Made by a program: the position numbers and the translations under genes | Notes under the pieces: generated by a model | Told to the model about the DNA's origin: nothing | What the model saw: only the letters and a program-made list of their open reading frames with translations | The model's database searches: none | In this document: positions 16,165 to 25,035 of the stretch, one piece after another | How positions within the stretch are numbered: the first letter of the stretch is position 1 | Layout: the number at the start of each line of letters is the position of its first letter | NCBI RefSeq assembly: GCF_001282785.1 | Contig: NZ_CVUA01000001.1 | Location: forward strand, 62,001 to 126,000 | Reading direction: 5' to 3' | From: Halolamina sediminis | Lineage (GTDB): Archaea; Halobacteriota; Halobacteria; Halobacteriales; Haloferacaceae | Length of the DNA stretch: 64,000 nucleotides

Positions 16165-18294
16165 ATGGCACGAATCGAGGCCGCGGATTTCCACGAGATC
16201 ACCAAACCCGGCGACGTTCGGCTCTCACCGGACGGCGAGCAGGTCGCGTTCGTCCGGCAGACCCCCGACGACGACGAGAGCTACGAGTCGACGATCTACC
16301 TCGTCCCCAGCGACGGGAGCGACGATCCCCGGCAGTTCACCGTCAGCGAGGGCGGCGACAGCCAGCCCCGCTGGTCGCCGTCCGGCGACCGTCTCGCGTT
16401 CGTCTCGAACCGCGGGAAGGACGACGATCGCCCGCAGCTCTGGCTGATCCCCGTCGACGGCGGCGAGGCCCGGCAGGTCACGGAGGTCCCCGCCGGCGTA
16501 CAGGGGATCAGCTGGTCGCCCGACGGCACCCGGATCGCGTTCACCCAGTCCACCACCGAGGACGAGCGCGAGGAGGGGCTCGACGTCGACATCTCCGAGG
16601 AGCCGGAGTACGAGCGCGAGGAGCCCGATCCCCGGGTGATCGACCGCACCGTCTACCGCACGGGCCAGTCGTACTTCGACGGGACGCGCTCGCACGTCTA
16701 CGTCGCCCACGTCGGTGACGGCCTCGCGAGCGCCGAGGACGTGGACGTCGAACGGATCACGGACGGCGACGTCGACTTCGGCGGCCCCGAGTGGGGCGAC
16801 GCGTCGACGCTGTACTACACCGCACAGGACGTGGGCGAGGACCCCGACGACTCACACCGCTACTCGATCTACGCCTACGACACCGACCCCGACGAGGCCG
16901 AGAAGCTTCACGAGTCGAGTGGCTGGGGCGCCGGCCTCGCCGCCAACGGCGAGGGCGAGATCGCCTTCCTCTACAGCGAGGAGGAGCAGGCCAGCATCCA
17001 GCCGACCGAACTCAAAGTGCTCGACGCCGAGAGCGGCGACGTGGCGTGGATCACCGAGGCGCTCGACCGCGGGCTGGGGTACGAGTCCGCGCCGGAGTGG
17101 GGCCCGGACGACGTGCGCGTCTACTTCTCGACGCCCGACGAGGGGAAGACCAGCGTTTGGTCGGCACCCGGCGACGCGAGCGAGGCGCCCAGCCGCGTGA
17201 TCCGTCCCGGCGCCGTCAGCACGGGCCACGTCGGCGAGGAGCGTTTCGCGTTCGCGATGAGCGAGTGGGACCACCCCGGCGACGTGTTCGTCTGTAGCCG
17301 CCAGCACCCCGACGAGCCCGGCCTCGACGGCGGTGTCGGCGTCGAACGCGAAGACTGCGTTCGGCTCACCGAACTCAACGCCGACTACCTCGACGACGTG
17401 TCGGTTCAGGAGCCCGAAGAGCTCCACTTCGACTCCGAGCAGGGCGAGGTCCACGGCTGGACGATCACGCCGCCAGAGTTCGACCCCGACGAGGAGTACC
17501 CCCTCGCGGTCGAGGTCCACGGCGGCCCCCACGCGATGTGGACTACCGCCGGGACGATGTGGCACGAGTTCCAGACGCTCGCGGCCCGCGGCTACGTCGT
17601 GTTCTGGTCGAACCCCCGCGGCTCGACGGGCTACGGGAAGGAGTACATGCAGGCGATCGAACGCGACTGGGGCGACGTCACGCTGACCGACGTGCTGGCC
17701 GGCGTCGACCTGCTGGCGGACCGCGAGTACGTCGACGGCGACGACGTCCACCTCACGGGCGGCTCCTTCGGCGGCTTCATGACCTCGTGGACGGTCGGCC
17801 AGACCGATTTCTTCAGCTCCGCGGTCTCCCAGCGCGGCGTCTACGACCTCACGAGCTTCTATGGCTCGACCGACGGCGCCTACAGCCTGGTCGAGGGCGA
17901 CTTCGACACGACGCCGTGGGAGGAGCCCGAGTTCCTCTGGGAGAAGTCGCCTGCGGGCCACGCCCACGAGGTAGAAACCCCGACGCTGGTGATCCACTCC
18001 GAGGACGACTACCGGACCCCGGCCTGCACGGCCGAGCTCTGGTACCGCATGGTCCGCAAGCAGGGCACCGACACGCGGTTCGTCCGCTACCCGCGAGAGG
18101 GCCACGAGCTCTCGCGCTCGGGCGAGCCGGGCCACATCGTCGACCGCATCGAGCGCATCGCGCGGTGGTTCGACGGCTACAGCGACCACCACGACGTGCC
18201 GCGCGCGCTCGACCGCGAGCCCGACGACGGCCTCTCCGCGGATGAGGACGAGAACGGTAACGACGGGAACGACGACGACGAGAACGACGAGTAG
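16165..18294 (+). CDS. S9 family prolyl-oligopeptidase-like serine peptidase
   Basis: A 709-residue acylaminoacyl-peptidase-like enzyme. The N-terminal two thirds is a beta-propeller with TolB/PD40 repeats (RLSPDGEQVAFV, RWSPSGDRLAFVS, SWSPDGTRIAFTQ). The alpha/beta hydrolase domain starts near residue 430 and has catalytic Ser in GGSFGGFM, Asp in SEDDYRTP and His in REGHELSRSG. No signal peptide is present, so it acts in the cytoplasm and probably trims short peptides. The tail (about 25 residues of Asp/Glu/Asn after EPDDG) is low complexity. The ATG at 16165 matches the family start ARIEAADFHEI. Confidence 0.96.
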   Translation: MARIEAADFHEITKPGDVRLSPDGEQVAFVRQTPDDDESYESTIYLVPSDGSDDPRQFTVSEGGDSQPRWSPSGDRLAFVSNRGKDDDRPQLWLIPVDGGEARQVTEVPAGVQGISWSPDGTRIAFTQSTTEDEREEGLDVDISEEPEYEREEPDPRVIDRTVYRTGQSYFDGTRSHVYVAHVGDGLASAEDVDVERITDGDVDFGGPEWGDASTLYYTAQDVGEDPDDSHRYSIYAYDTDPDEAEKLHESSGWGAGLAANGEGEIAFLYSEEEQASIQPTELKVLDAESGDVAWITEALDRGLGYESAPEWGPDDVRVYFSTPDEGKTSVWSAPGDASEAPSRVIRPGAVSTGHVGEERFAFAMSEWDHPGDVFVCSRQHPDEPGLDGGVGVEREDCVRLTELNADYLDDVSVQEPEELHFDSEQGEVHGWTITPPEFDPDEEYPLAVEVHGGPHAMWTTAGTMWHEFQTLAARGYVVFWSNPRGSTGYGKEYMQAIERDWGDVTLTDVLAGVDLLADREYVDGDDVHLTGGSFGGFMTSWTVGQTDFFSSAVSQRGVYDLTSFYGSTDGAYSLVEGDFDTTPWEEPEFLWEKSPAGHAHEVETPTLVIHSEDDYRTPACTAELWYRMVRKQGTDTRFVRYPREGHELSRSGEPGHIVDRIERIARWFDGYSDHHDVPRALDREPDDGLSADEDENGNDGNDDDENDE

Positions 18295-18428
18295 CGCTCC
18301 CGACGGCTCCGGAGCGCTACTGGGGGCAGCTTCACCTGCTCGTCAGACGCGCTCCCCGGGTGCGGTCTCGATCCGAAGCGAAGGGGTTCCGCCGTAACGC
18401 CCATCGGCGCCGATCCCGAAAATTCCGT

Positions 18429-18596
18429 ATGGACTGCGAGTACTGCGACTCGACTGTCGAGGAGCACGATCCGGTGTACGTCGCCGAGGGCACGATCGAC
18501 GCCGAGCCGATGGCGTTCTGCAACTACGCCTGTCTCACCACCTACGTCGACGAGCACGGGCTGGCCGACGGCGCCGCCTGTCACTGGTCGCCCTGA
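18429..18596 (+). CDS. Small zinc-binding protein
   Basis: A 55-residue protein with CEYC near the N-terminus and CNYACLTTYVDEHG near the middle, giving four Cys suited to one zinc (a TRASH/MYM-like arrangement), plus a C-terminal CHW. Proteins of this kind are common in haloarchaea, but individual functions are mostly unknown; nucleic-acid binding or metal sensing is plausible. An AAAATTCC element directly upstream of GTATGG suggests a leaderless transcript. No neighbour gives a functional hint. Confidence 0.85.
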   Translation: MDCEYCDSTVEEHDPVYVAEGTIDAEPMAFCNYACLTTYVDEHGLADGAACHWSP

Positions 18597-18639
18597 GGCC
18601 CCAGAAGGCACTTATCCGAAACGCCGGGAATTTCGAGCG

Positions 18640-19419
18640 ATGGATCCCCGCCGCGTCGCCCTCCTGCTCGCCGTCGTCGGGCTCCTCTGCCTCCCGGCGC
18701 CGATGTATCTCGGCTGGGCAGCGGAGGCCACGTCCCCGCCCGCACAGACCTCCCAAATCTACCTCGCCGAGCCGGTCGACCTCGACAACACGTCCGACCG
18801 GAAGCGGCTCGTCGACGCCCACGATCACGATGTCGCGCTCCCGGACTACCGACTCACGGCGCGGTACGGCAGCGACTATCGCGCGCCGAACGCCACGCTC
18901 GACGCGCTGGTGACCGCGATGCGCGAGGGCTCGGCGACCGTCGACGACCCGGACGCCCGCGCGGATCTGCGCGAGATCGACCGCGAGTACGCGTTCGTGC
19001 GTGACACCAACGAGAACACCGAATCGGACGGCTACTACCGGCTCACGGTCGAGGAGAACGGCTCGCTCGTCCGCGCGGAGAACGTCTCGCTGCGCCCCGT
19101 CGCGGACGCCGTCGCCGAGCAGGCACCGCGCTACGCCAGCCTCACCGCCGGCGAACAGCGCACGATCGACCGGCTCATCGACAACTCCACGGGCGACGAT
19201 CTGGGCTACCGCCCGTCCGTGAACGAGCCGTACGTCGACCAGCTGCCGACCGTGATCCAGAAGGAGGGAACGCTGTACAGTATCTCCGTCTACGGCCACG
19301 TCGACGACTTCGGCTCGGGCTTCGCCGGCTTCGTCGTCGGCCTCGGGGTGGCGGCGCTGGGGATCGTACTGCTACTGGCCGCCGCCGGGATCTACGCCTA
19401 CGACCGCTGGCGTTCGTAG
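18640..19419 (+). CDS. Membrane-anchored protein with external domain
   Basis: A 259-residue protein with an N-terminal signal-anchor helix (VALLLAVVGLLCLPAPMYLGW), an acidic external region of about 195 residues with Asn-Xaa-Ser/Thr sequons (NTS, NAT, NGS, NVS, NST) and a C-terminal transmembrane helix (GFVVGLGVAALGIVLLLAAAGIYAY) with a short basic cytoplasmic tail. The sequons would be exposed to haloarchaeal N-glycosylation. No catalytic motif is recognised. The tail end of the neighbouring upp gene faces it convergently. Function unknown. Confidence 0.8.
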   Translation: MDPRRVALLLAVVGLLCLPAPMYLGWAAEATSPPAQTSQIYLAEPVDLDNTSDRKRLVDAHDHDVALPDYRLTARYGSDYRAPNATLDALVTAMREGSATVDDPDARADLREIDREYAFVRDTNENTESDGYYRLTVEENGSLVRAENVSLRPVADAVAEQAPRYASLTAGEQRTIDRLIDNSTGDDLGYRPSVNEPYVDQLPTVIQKEGTLYSISVYGHVDDFGSGFAGFVVGLGVAALGIVLLLAAAGIYAYDRWRS

Positions 19420-19442
19420 TCAGTTCGCGAGCCCCCCACTGC

Positions 19443-20123
19443 TCAGTTCGTCCGGAACGACCGATCCCCCGCGTCGCCGAGCCCGGGGACGATGAACCCC
19501 TCCTCGTTGAGTTCGTCGTCGATCGACACCGTCAGCAGGTCGGCCTCGGGGAACGCCTCGTCGACCCGGACGAGTCCTTCCGGCGCCGACACCGCCGACA
19601 ACACGAACAGGTCCTCGGGCTCCTCGACGGCGGCGTCGAGGACGTGCTCCAGCACGGTACACATCGTCGACCCGGTCGCGAGCATCGGGTCCGCGACGAC
19701 GACCGTGTCGTCGGCGGTGATCTCGGGCAGCTTCTTGTAGTCGACGCTGATGGGGAACGTGCCGTCCTCCCCCATCCCGGCCTCCTCGTCGCGGCCGGCG
19801 GAGATGACTCCCTGCTTGGCGCGGGGGAACGCCTTGAGCAGCCCCTCGACAAAGGGCGTCGCGGCCCGGAGGACGTTGATGATCACCACGTCGTCGAGCC
19901 CCTTGACGCGCTCGCCGGTGGTCTCCGTCAGCGGGGTTTCGACGGGGACGTACTCCGTCTCCATCGCGCCGTCGATGATCTCGTAGCCGCAGATCCGGCC
20001 GAGTTTGACGAGTCCCTTGCGGAAGCCGACCTGTTCGGTCTCCACGTCCCGGATCTGTGAGAGGGTGTCTTTCGCCAGCGCGTGCGTGACCAGCTTGGCC
20101 TGGTCGCGATCCTCGATGGGCAT
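19443..20123 (-). CDS. upp: Uracil phosphoribosyltransferase
   Basis: A 226-residue enzyme of pyrimidine salvage that makes UMP from uracil and PRPP. The PRPP-binding loop is [14 protein letters not shown], and the uracil-side C-terminal segment reads [15 protein letters not shown], matching the family ending [12 protein letters not shown]. The [15 protein letters not shown] block is also typical. The start at 20123 ([16 protein letters not shown]) fits the family; an extension of nine residues upstream (PLPTRQPT) is not typical and includes the promoter region. Confidence 0.97.
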   Translation of the reverse strand: MPIEDRDQAKLVTHALAKDTLSQIRDVETEQVGFRKGLVKLGRICGYEIIDGAMETEYVPVETPLTETTGERVKGLDDVVIINVLRAATPFVEGLLKAFPRAKQGVISAGRDEEAGMGEDGTFPISVDYKKLPEITADDTVVVADPMLATGSTMCTVLEHVLDAAVEEPEDLFVLSAVSAPEGLVRVDEAFPEADLLTVSIDDELNEEGFIVPGLGDAGDRSFRTN

Positions 20124-20183
20124 TGTCGGCTGTCGGGTCGGGAGCGGCATAAACGCGGGCGGTTCAGTTCCTCCGTGTGTGGC

Positions 20184-21956
20184 TTACACGAACTTCCGCA
20201 CCGTCATGTCGAGCGTATCCAGATCGAGGATCGGCGCGTGGCCGTAGTCGGGGTCGATGTTTACCGACTTCTGGAACTCGGTCTGCTCCTGCCAGCAGCC
20301 CGAGTTGACCGCGAGGACGTTATGGTACTTCCCCCAGCCGAGCTTGTGGACGTGGCCGGTGTGGAACACGTCGGGCACCTCGTCGATCACGAGGTAGTCC
20401 TTCTCCTCGGGCGCGACGCGGGTGTGGCCGCCGTACTGCGGGGCGACGTGGCGCTTCTTGAGGAGTTGGTACATCGCCTTGTGGGGATCGTCGTAGCTGG
20501 CTTTCTCCTCGGGCAGTTCGGCGATCACCTCGTCCAGCGAGACGCCGTGGTACATCAGCACCGAGACGCCTTCGACGGTGACGGTCGAGGGGTTCCCCGT
20601 GAATCGGGCGTCGTGGGCGCTCATGATCTCCCGGAGCTCTTCGGTGAAGGCGGGCTGGGGCTCCGCGAGTCGGACGGCGTCGTGGTTCCCGGGGATCATC
20701 ACGATCTCCATGTCGCCGGGCACCTTCTTGAGTTGCTCTGAGAACGCCTCGTACTGCTCGTAGATGTCGACGACGTCCAGTTCCTCGTCCTGATCCGGGT
20801 AGACGCCGACGCCCTCGACCATGTCACCGCCGATCAGGAGGTACTCCACGGCCTCGGCCTCGGGCGTGTGGAGCCAGTCGGCGAAGCGGTCCCACGCCTC
20901 CTGTGCGAACTCCTGACTGCCGACGTGCACGTCGGAGATCAGCGCCGCCTGCACGTGCCTGTCGGCGGTGTTGGGCTTGTGCGTCCGGGGCACGTCCGGG
21001 AAGTGGAGTGAGTCGACGAACAGGATGCCCCCGTCGTCGGCCAGCGTCCCCTGCACCGCGAGACACTCGTCGAGTAGTAGATCGTCGACGAGCGGGGCGA
21101 ACGCCCGGTCCTTCATGATCAGGCAGGGGAACGTTCCCGTCGTGTCCTCCAGTTCGACGATCCAGTGACCCGACGCCGTCGAGCGGATGTCGTCGACGAG
21201 CCCGATCATCTCCGCGTCGCTCCCGCCGGGCATCGACTGGATCGCCTCCGCCGGGCGGTGGTTCACGCGCCCGCGAAGCAGCCCCGAGAGCCGCTCGTAG
21301 CGGTCCTGAAACGTCCCGACGAACTCATCGTACTCGCCGGTGCCCGTCGAGCGCCCGGTCACGTCGTTGCGGATGTCGGGAGCGGGCGGGGAGCGGTCGC
21401 CGACGGCGTCGGCGGTGGTCGTCGACTGTCTCCCGGCGTCGCCGCCAGCGGTGGTCGGCGATGCTTTCCCGGCGTCGCCGGTCGTCCCGTCGTCGTCCAC
21501 CCTTCCTGCTTCGCCCGCGTGAGACCCCTCTGTTTCGACTCCGTACCCTGATTCAGTCTGTCGATTTTTAGAATATTTGTCTCCAGTTGAAACGTCGGAA
21601 TTCTCGCTTCCGTCCTCGCCGGTGAGCAGTTCGTCCGCGGGTGTCGGCTCGTTCCCGGCGTTCACGTCCGTCGGCGCCTGTTGGCCGAGGTCGGGGGCGC
21701 CCTCGCTGGACTCGGGCGGGGTGGGTTCGTCGGGAGTCGCCTCGCTGTCGGGGGCGGGATCGAGCAGCGCGCTGTCGAGCGCCTCGCGGGCGTGCTCGAC
21801 GGTGACGACGAACGCGTCGCCGGCCGCGTCGGCGGCGGCCTCGGCGGCGAGTTCGGGCTCGCCGGCGTTCGCGAGCAGCGTCACCGCCTCGCGCTCGGCG
21901 TTGTACCCCCGGCTCGTGAGCTCCTCCACGAGCCGTCGATGGGACTCCTGTGGCAC
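20184..21956 (-). CDS. polD1: DNA polymerase D small subunit DP1 (3'-5' exonuclease)
   Basis: A 590-residue small subunit of archaeal polymerase D. An N-terminal helical domain (RRLVEELTSRGYNAEREAVTLLA, about 5-28) is followed by a poorly conserved acidic, Ser/Gly-rich linker (about 60-200), an OB-type domain and the calcineurin-like exonuclease domain. The latter has SDVHVGSQEF, GGDMVEG, IPGNHDAVR and the late HTGHVHKLGWG metal-binding motifs. GTG at 21954-21956 is the start, giving PQESHRRLVEEL as in relatives. Linker DNA at 21520-21600 is unusually AT-rich and holds two origin-box-like sequences. The large subunit is encoded 6 kb away. Confidence 0.96.
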   Translation of the reverse strand: MPQESHRRLVEELTSRGYNAEREAVTLLANAGEPELAAEAAADAAGDAFVVTVEHAREALDSALLDPAPDSEATPDEPTPPESSEGAPDLGQQAPTDVNAGNEPTPADELLTGEDGSENSDVSTGDKYSKNRQTESGYGVETEGSHAGEAGRVDDDGTTGDAGKASPTTAGGDAGRQSTTTADAVGDRSPPAPDIRNDVTGRSTGTGEYDEFVGTFQDRYERLSGLLRGRVNHRPAEAIQSMPGGSDAEMIGLVDDIRSTASGHWIVELEDTTGTFPCLIMKDRAFAPLVDDLLLDECLAVQGTLADDGGILFVDSLHFPDVPRTHKPNTADRHVQAALISDVHVGSQEFAQEAWDRFADWLHTPEAEAVEYLLIGGDMVEGVGVYPDQDEELDVVDIYEQYEAFSEQLKKVPGDMEIVMIPGNHDAVRLAEPQPAFTEELREIMSAHDARFTGNPSTVTVEGVSVLMYHGVSLDEVIAELPEEKASYDDPHKAMYQLLKKRHVAPQYGGHTRVAPEEKDYLVIDEVPDVFHTGHVHKLGWGKYHNVLAVNSGCWQEQTEFQKSVNIDPDYGHAPILDLDTLDMTVRKFV

Positions 21957-22046
21957 GGGGCTCTCTCGGCGAGGGGGGCGGAAAAGCGTACCGACCGCCC
22001 CCCGGTTCCGGCACGGCTAAGCGAGCGGCGGCCCCAGTCCCCGGTC

Positions 22047-22775
22047 GTGAGCCAGTTTCCGACGTTCGAGGTGATCCCCGCGGTGGACGTACAGGACGGC
22101 GAGGCGGTCCAGCTCGTCGCCGGCGAGCGCGACTCGGGGAAACGCTACGGTGACCCCGTCGCCGCCGCGGAGCGCTGGCTGGACGAGGGGGCGGAGACGC
22201 TCCACCTCGTCGATCTCGACGGCGCGTTCGAGGGTGAGCGCGCGAACGCCGACGCGATCGAAGCGATCGTCGACGCGACGGGCGAGGACGTGGACGTCCA
22301 GGTCGGCGGCGGGATTCGGACCGTCGAGGACGCCACGTCGCTGCTCGATGCCGGCGTCGATCGCGTGATCCTCGGCACTGCGGCGGTCGAGAACCCCGAG
22401 ATCGTCGAAGAGATATCCGAGACGCATCCGGAGAGCGTGATGGTCAGCCTCGACGCGAAGGAGGGGGAGGTCGTCGTCTCGGGCTGGACCGAGGGGACCG
22501 GGCTCGATCCGGCCGAAGCCGCAGCGCGCTACGAGGAACTGGGCGCGGGCTCGGTGCTGTTCACGAACGTCGATGTGGAGGGACAGCTCTCGGGGATCGA
22601 CCGCGAGGCGGTTGAGCGAGTGGTGGACGCGGTGGAGATTCCGGTGGTCGCGAGTGGTGGCGTGACGGATTTGGAGCACGTCTCGGCGTTGCGGGAGTCG
22701 GGGTCGGCGGCGGTGGTCGTGGGGACGGCGCTGTACGAGGGTCGGTTCTCCTTGTCGGAAGCGATGGGGGTCTGA
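22047..22775 (+). CDS. hisA: ProFAR isomerase HisA
   Basis: A 242-residue (beta-alpha)8 isomerase of histidine biosynthesis that converts ProFAR to PRFAR. Phosphate-binding and catalytic features are visible: VIPAVDVQDGEAVQL with the N-terminal catalytic Asp, GGGIRTVEDATSLLDAGVDRVILGT, and VVASGGVTDLEHV near the C-terminus. The start is GTG at 22047, which gives SQFPTFEVIPAVDVQ; the alternative upstream frame is antisense to polD1. hisB follows on the same strand, but repeat copy B separates them, so they may no longer share a transcript. Confidence 0.96.
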   Translation: MSQFPTFEVIPAVDVQDGEAVQLVAGERDSGKRYGDPVAAAERWLDEGAETLHLVDLDGAFEGERANADAIEAIVDATGEDVDVQVGGGIRTVEDATSLLDAGVDRVILGTAAVENPEIVEEISETHPESVMVSLDAKEGEVVVSGWTEGTGLDPAEAAARYEELGAGSVLFTNVDVEGQLSGIDREAVERVVDAVEIPVVASGGVTDLEHVSALRESGSAAVVVGTALYEGRFSLSEAMGV

Positions 22776-22805
22776 TTCTGGGGTTGGTTCGTCGGTGTTT
22801 CGTTC

Positions 22806-22867
22806 GTTGGCTACTGGGACAGCAACCGCGACAGCAGCTCGATCGTTGACTACTGGGACAGCAACCG
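22806..22867 (+). repeat. 39-bp tandem units leading into repeat copy B
   Basis: GTTGGCTACTGGGACAGCAA (22806) and GTTGACTACTGGGACAGCAA (22845) begin two 39-base units. A third period starts at 22884 with CTAGACCACTTGTGACC, which is already inside copy B. The units resemble the element's own left end (ACCACTTG.GACC then CAGCAnCTCGAT), so the end has been iterated head to tail. Confidence 0.75.
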
Positions 22868-23216
22868 CAACAGCATCTCGATGCTAGACCACTTGTGACC
22901 GCAGTGCGCCGGATATGGAGTCCGGCGCAGCATCAAGTCCCCACCCCTCCCCCCGCGGCGGCCGACTGTCGGCCGCCGCGAGGCGTCCACCGCCACCGCA
23001 CCGCGGCGGCGGTTGGCGCGCGACGTGAGCAGGGCGGGACCGGCGGTCCCGCTGGCAGTGCGGGCGACGCGTGGGTCGCCCGCACGACGCCTCCGTGCGC
23101 GAACGAGCGCGCGAGGGACGAACGACCGCAGGGAGTGAGTCGGCTGGGGAGGCCTGAGGGCTGTGCGGGGCGGTGCGGTCGCAAGTGGTCTAGCTCACTC
23201 CGCGGTCCTGTTCGCA
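22868..23216 (+). repeat. Structured dispersed element, copy B
   Basis: It lies in the 567-base gap between hisA and hisB. The left end CAACAGCATCTCGATGCTAG is complementary to the right end through GCTAGACCACTTG. Internal hairpins are GCGCCGGA-tatggag-TCCGGCGC, a 12-bp palindromic stem GCGGCGGCCGAC/GTCGGCCGCCGC, GCGGGACC-ggc-GGTCCCGC and GTGCGGGCGAC-gcgtgg-GTCGCCCGCAC. The core blocks are as in copy A. The right flank AGCTCACTCCGCGGTC is shared with copy E but not with A, C or D. Nothing else is recognised between the element and hisB. Confidence 0.85.
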
Positions 23217-23342
23217 GTCATGCCACCGAACTCGCGGTTGCCGTGATAGTCGCGACTACGTCGTGACGCCAACAGCACGTAGCCTCCTACTACACCCAGT
23301 CCTTCCACAATCGCTTTGCCCCCGCGGAACACCCTCTCAACC

Positions 23343-23930
23343 ATGACCGACCGGCACGCGACCGTCGCCCGGGAGACGGCCGAGACCGAGATCGACTGCA
23401 CGCTCACGCTCGACGGGAGCGGCGACAGCGAGGTCGACACGGGTATCGGCTTCCTCGACCACATGCTCGACGCCTTCGCCCGGCACGGCCTGTTCGACCT
23501 CGAACTGACCTGCGACGGCGACCTCGAGATCGACGACCACCACTCCGTCGAGGACGTGGCGATCGTCCTCGGGCAGGCGTTCGACGAGGCGCTCGCGGAT
23601 CGCTCGGGCATCCGCCGGTTCGCCGATCGCCGCGTCCCCATGGACGAGGCACAGGCGGGCGTCGTCGTCGACGTCTCCGGCCGCCCGTACTTCCGGTTCG
23701 ACGGCGAGTTCTCCCAGGAGGAGGTCGGCGAGTTCACCAGCGTGCTCGCCCGCCACTTCGCGCGCTCGCTGGGCCAGCACGCCGGCCTCACGCTCCACTG
23801 CGAGATCGAGGGCGACAACGCCCACCACGAGGTCGAGGCGCTGTTCAAGGGACTCGCCCGCGCGCTCGACGACGCGACCCGACTCGACGAGCGCCGAGGC
23901 GACACCCCGAGCACGAAGGAGACGCTCTAA
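23343..23930 (+). CDS. hisB: Imidazoleglycerol-phosphate dehydratase HisB
   Basis: A 195-residue Mn-dependent dehydratase of histidine biosynthesis. The two repeated metal-binding motifs are visible: [16 protein letters not shown] with [16 protein letters not shown], and the second half [17 protein letters not shown] with [19 protein letters not shown]. It is the monofunctional form with no phosphatase domain. Its 3' end overlaps the zinc-ribbon gene on the other strand by four bases. The distance to hisA is filled by repeat copy B. Confidence 0.97.
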   Translation: MTDRHATVARETAETEIDCTLTLDGSGDSEVDTGIGFLDHMLDAFARHGLFDLELTCDGDLEIDDHHSVEDVAIVLGQAFDEALADRSGIRRFADRRVPMDEAQAGVVVDVSGRPYFRFDGEFSQEEVGEFTSVLARHFARSLGQHAGLTLHCEIEGDNAHHEVEALFKGLARALDDATRLDERRGDTPSTKETL

Positions 23931-24529
23931 GCTTCCCGGATCTCCCCGTCCTCGACGACGAGTCGCCCCTCCAACGCCGCGTGTGAGAGCACCCCGTCGA
24001 TCTCCTCGCGTTCGAGGTCGTAGGCGTTCGCGAGCATCGACTCCGCCTCGCTGCGATCGATCGGGAACGGTCGGTTCGAGAGCATCCGCATTGCCCGGCG
24101 GTAGCTCGGCGGCGTCTCCGCCCCGTCGCCGGGTCTCGACCCCGAACCGGCGCCTCCTGTACTGTCGCCTCCCGCTCCGCTGCCTCCCGTACCGTCGCCC
24201 TCCGCCCCGCCACCCACCTCACCGCTACTGCCGCCGCTCGGTTCTGAACTCCCGCCCGCGCTCATCGTGATTCCGTCCGTCGCGGGACCGGGATCACCGT
24301 GTGCATCCGTCGAGGACTGTGCGGCGGTCGAGCCGTCCGTCTCCGCACTCCCACCGTCGCCGGCCTCGGCCCGCTCGATCAGCGGCTCCATCACGCGCAG
24401 CAGTTTGGTCTTGCAGTCCGAACAGAGTACCACCGAGCGGTCGCCGCCGCCGAGGCGGGGCGGGACCACCGCGTACTCCCCGATGTCGTCGGGCGCGCCA
24501 CAGAAGTAACACGACTGGAGGTCGGCCAT
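23927..24529 (-). CDS. Zinc-ribbon protein with glycine-rich linker and C-terminal helical domain
   Basis: A 200-residue protein. Residues 1-45 form a zinc ribbon (CYFCGA ... LCSDCKTKL). Residues 55-140 are a Gly/Ser-rich linker, and residues 140-200 form a conserved C-terminal domain ([20 protein letters not shown], then [21 protein letters not shown]) that looks like a winged-helix or UBA-like hairpin. Nucleic-acid binding is plausible. It is convergent with hisB, sharing the four bases of the two stop codons. The ATG at 24529 fits [13 protein letters not shown]. Function unknown. Confidence 0.8.
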   Translation of the reverse strand: MADLQSCYFCGAPDDIGEYAVVPPRLGGGDRSVVLCSDCKTKLLRVMEPLIERAEAGDGGSAETDGSTAAQSSTDAHGDPGPATDGITMSAGGSSEPSGGSSGEVGGGAEGDGTGGSGAGGDSTGGAGSGSRPGDGAETPPSYRRAMRMLSNRPFPIDRSEAESMLANAYDLEREEIDGVLSHAALEGRLVVEDGEIREA

Positions 24530-24630
24530 GGTCGAGTGTCGCTCCCTCCGGGGAAAAACCTGTGTCGTGTGGGTCGACCCGCCGCTTAAGGCCGGCGAGG
24601 CCCGAAGTGGGACGCCACCAGCCGCCCACC

Positions 24631-25002
24631 ATGGACACCCAACCCACCGAGACGACCGGCCGCTCGATCGTCGTCAAACTGTTCCGCCGCCACGGCGTCG
24701 AGAGCGAATCGGTGGCGTCGATCGCCGACGCCGTCGCGACCGTGAAAGTCGCCAGCGAGTTCGACGAGGCGAAGATCCTCCAGGACGACGAGGTCGTCTA
24801 TCACTCCGAGCGCAACGGGTCGATCGAGGGCTGGGAACGAGCGTGGGAACGAGAGAAGCGACGACTCTCCGCGGAGGAATCGGCGTGGGACTGCCCACAC
24901 GGCGTCGAGCAGTGCTACGAGGACGACCGCTGCATCGACTGCCAGATCGACCGCGCGGCCGGGAACACGCCCGCGGAGTCGGCCGCCGAGCGAGGAGAGT
25001 GA
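24631..25002 (+). CDS. Small protein with C-terminal cysteine cluster
   Basis: A 123-residue protein. The N-terminal half (SIVVKLFRRHGVESESVASIADAVATVKVASEF) looks like a mixed alpha/beta domain. The C-terminal part has Cys/His ligands CPHGVEQCYEDDRCIDCQ that could bind zinc. It is haloarchaeal, with no function known to me. It lies 33 bases upstream of the ACT-domain regulator on the same strand and may be co-transcribed with it. A TTAAGGCCGG element at about 24585 could be its promoter. Confidence 0.75.
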   Translation: MDTQPTETTGRSIVVKLFRRHGVESESVASIADAVATVKVASEFDEAKILQDDEVVYHSERNGSIEGWERAWEREKRRLSAEESAWDCPHGVEQCYEDDRCIDCQIDRAAGNTPAESAAERGE

Positions 25003-25035
25003 CTTTAAACCCGGCCGCCCGCCTTTTCCGGTAAC

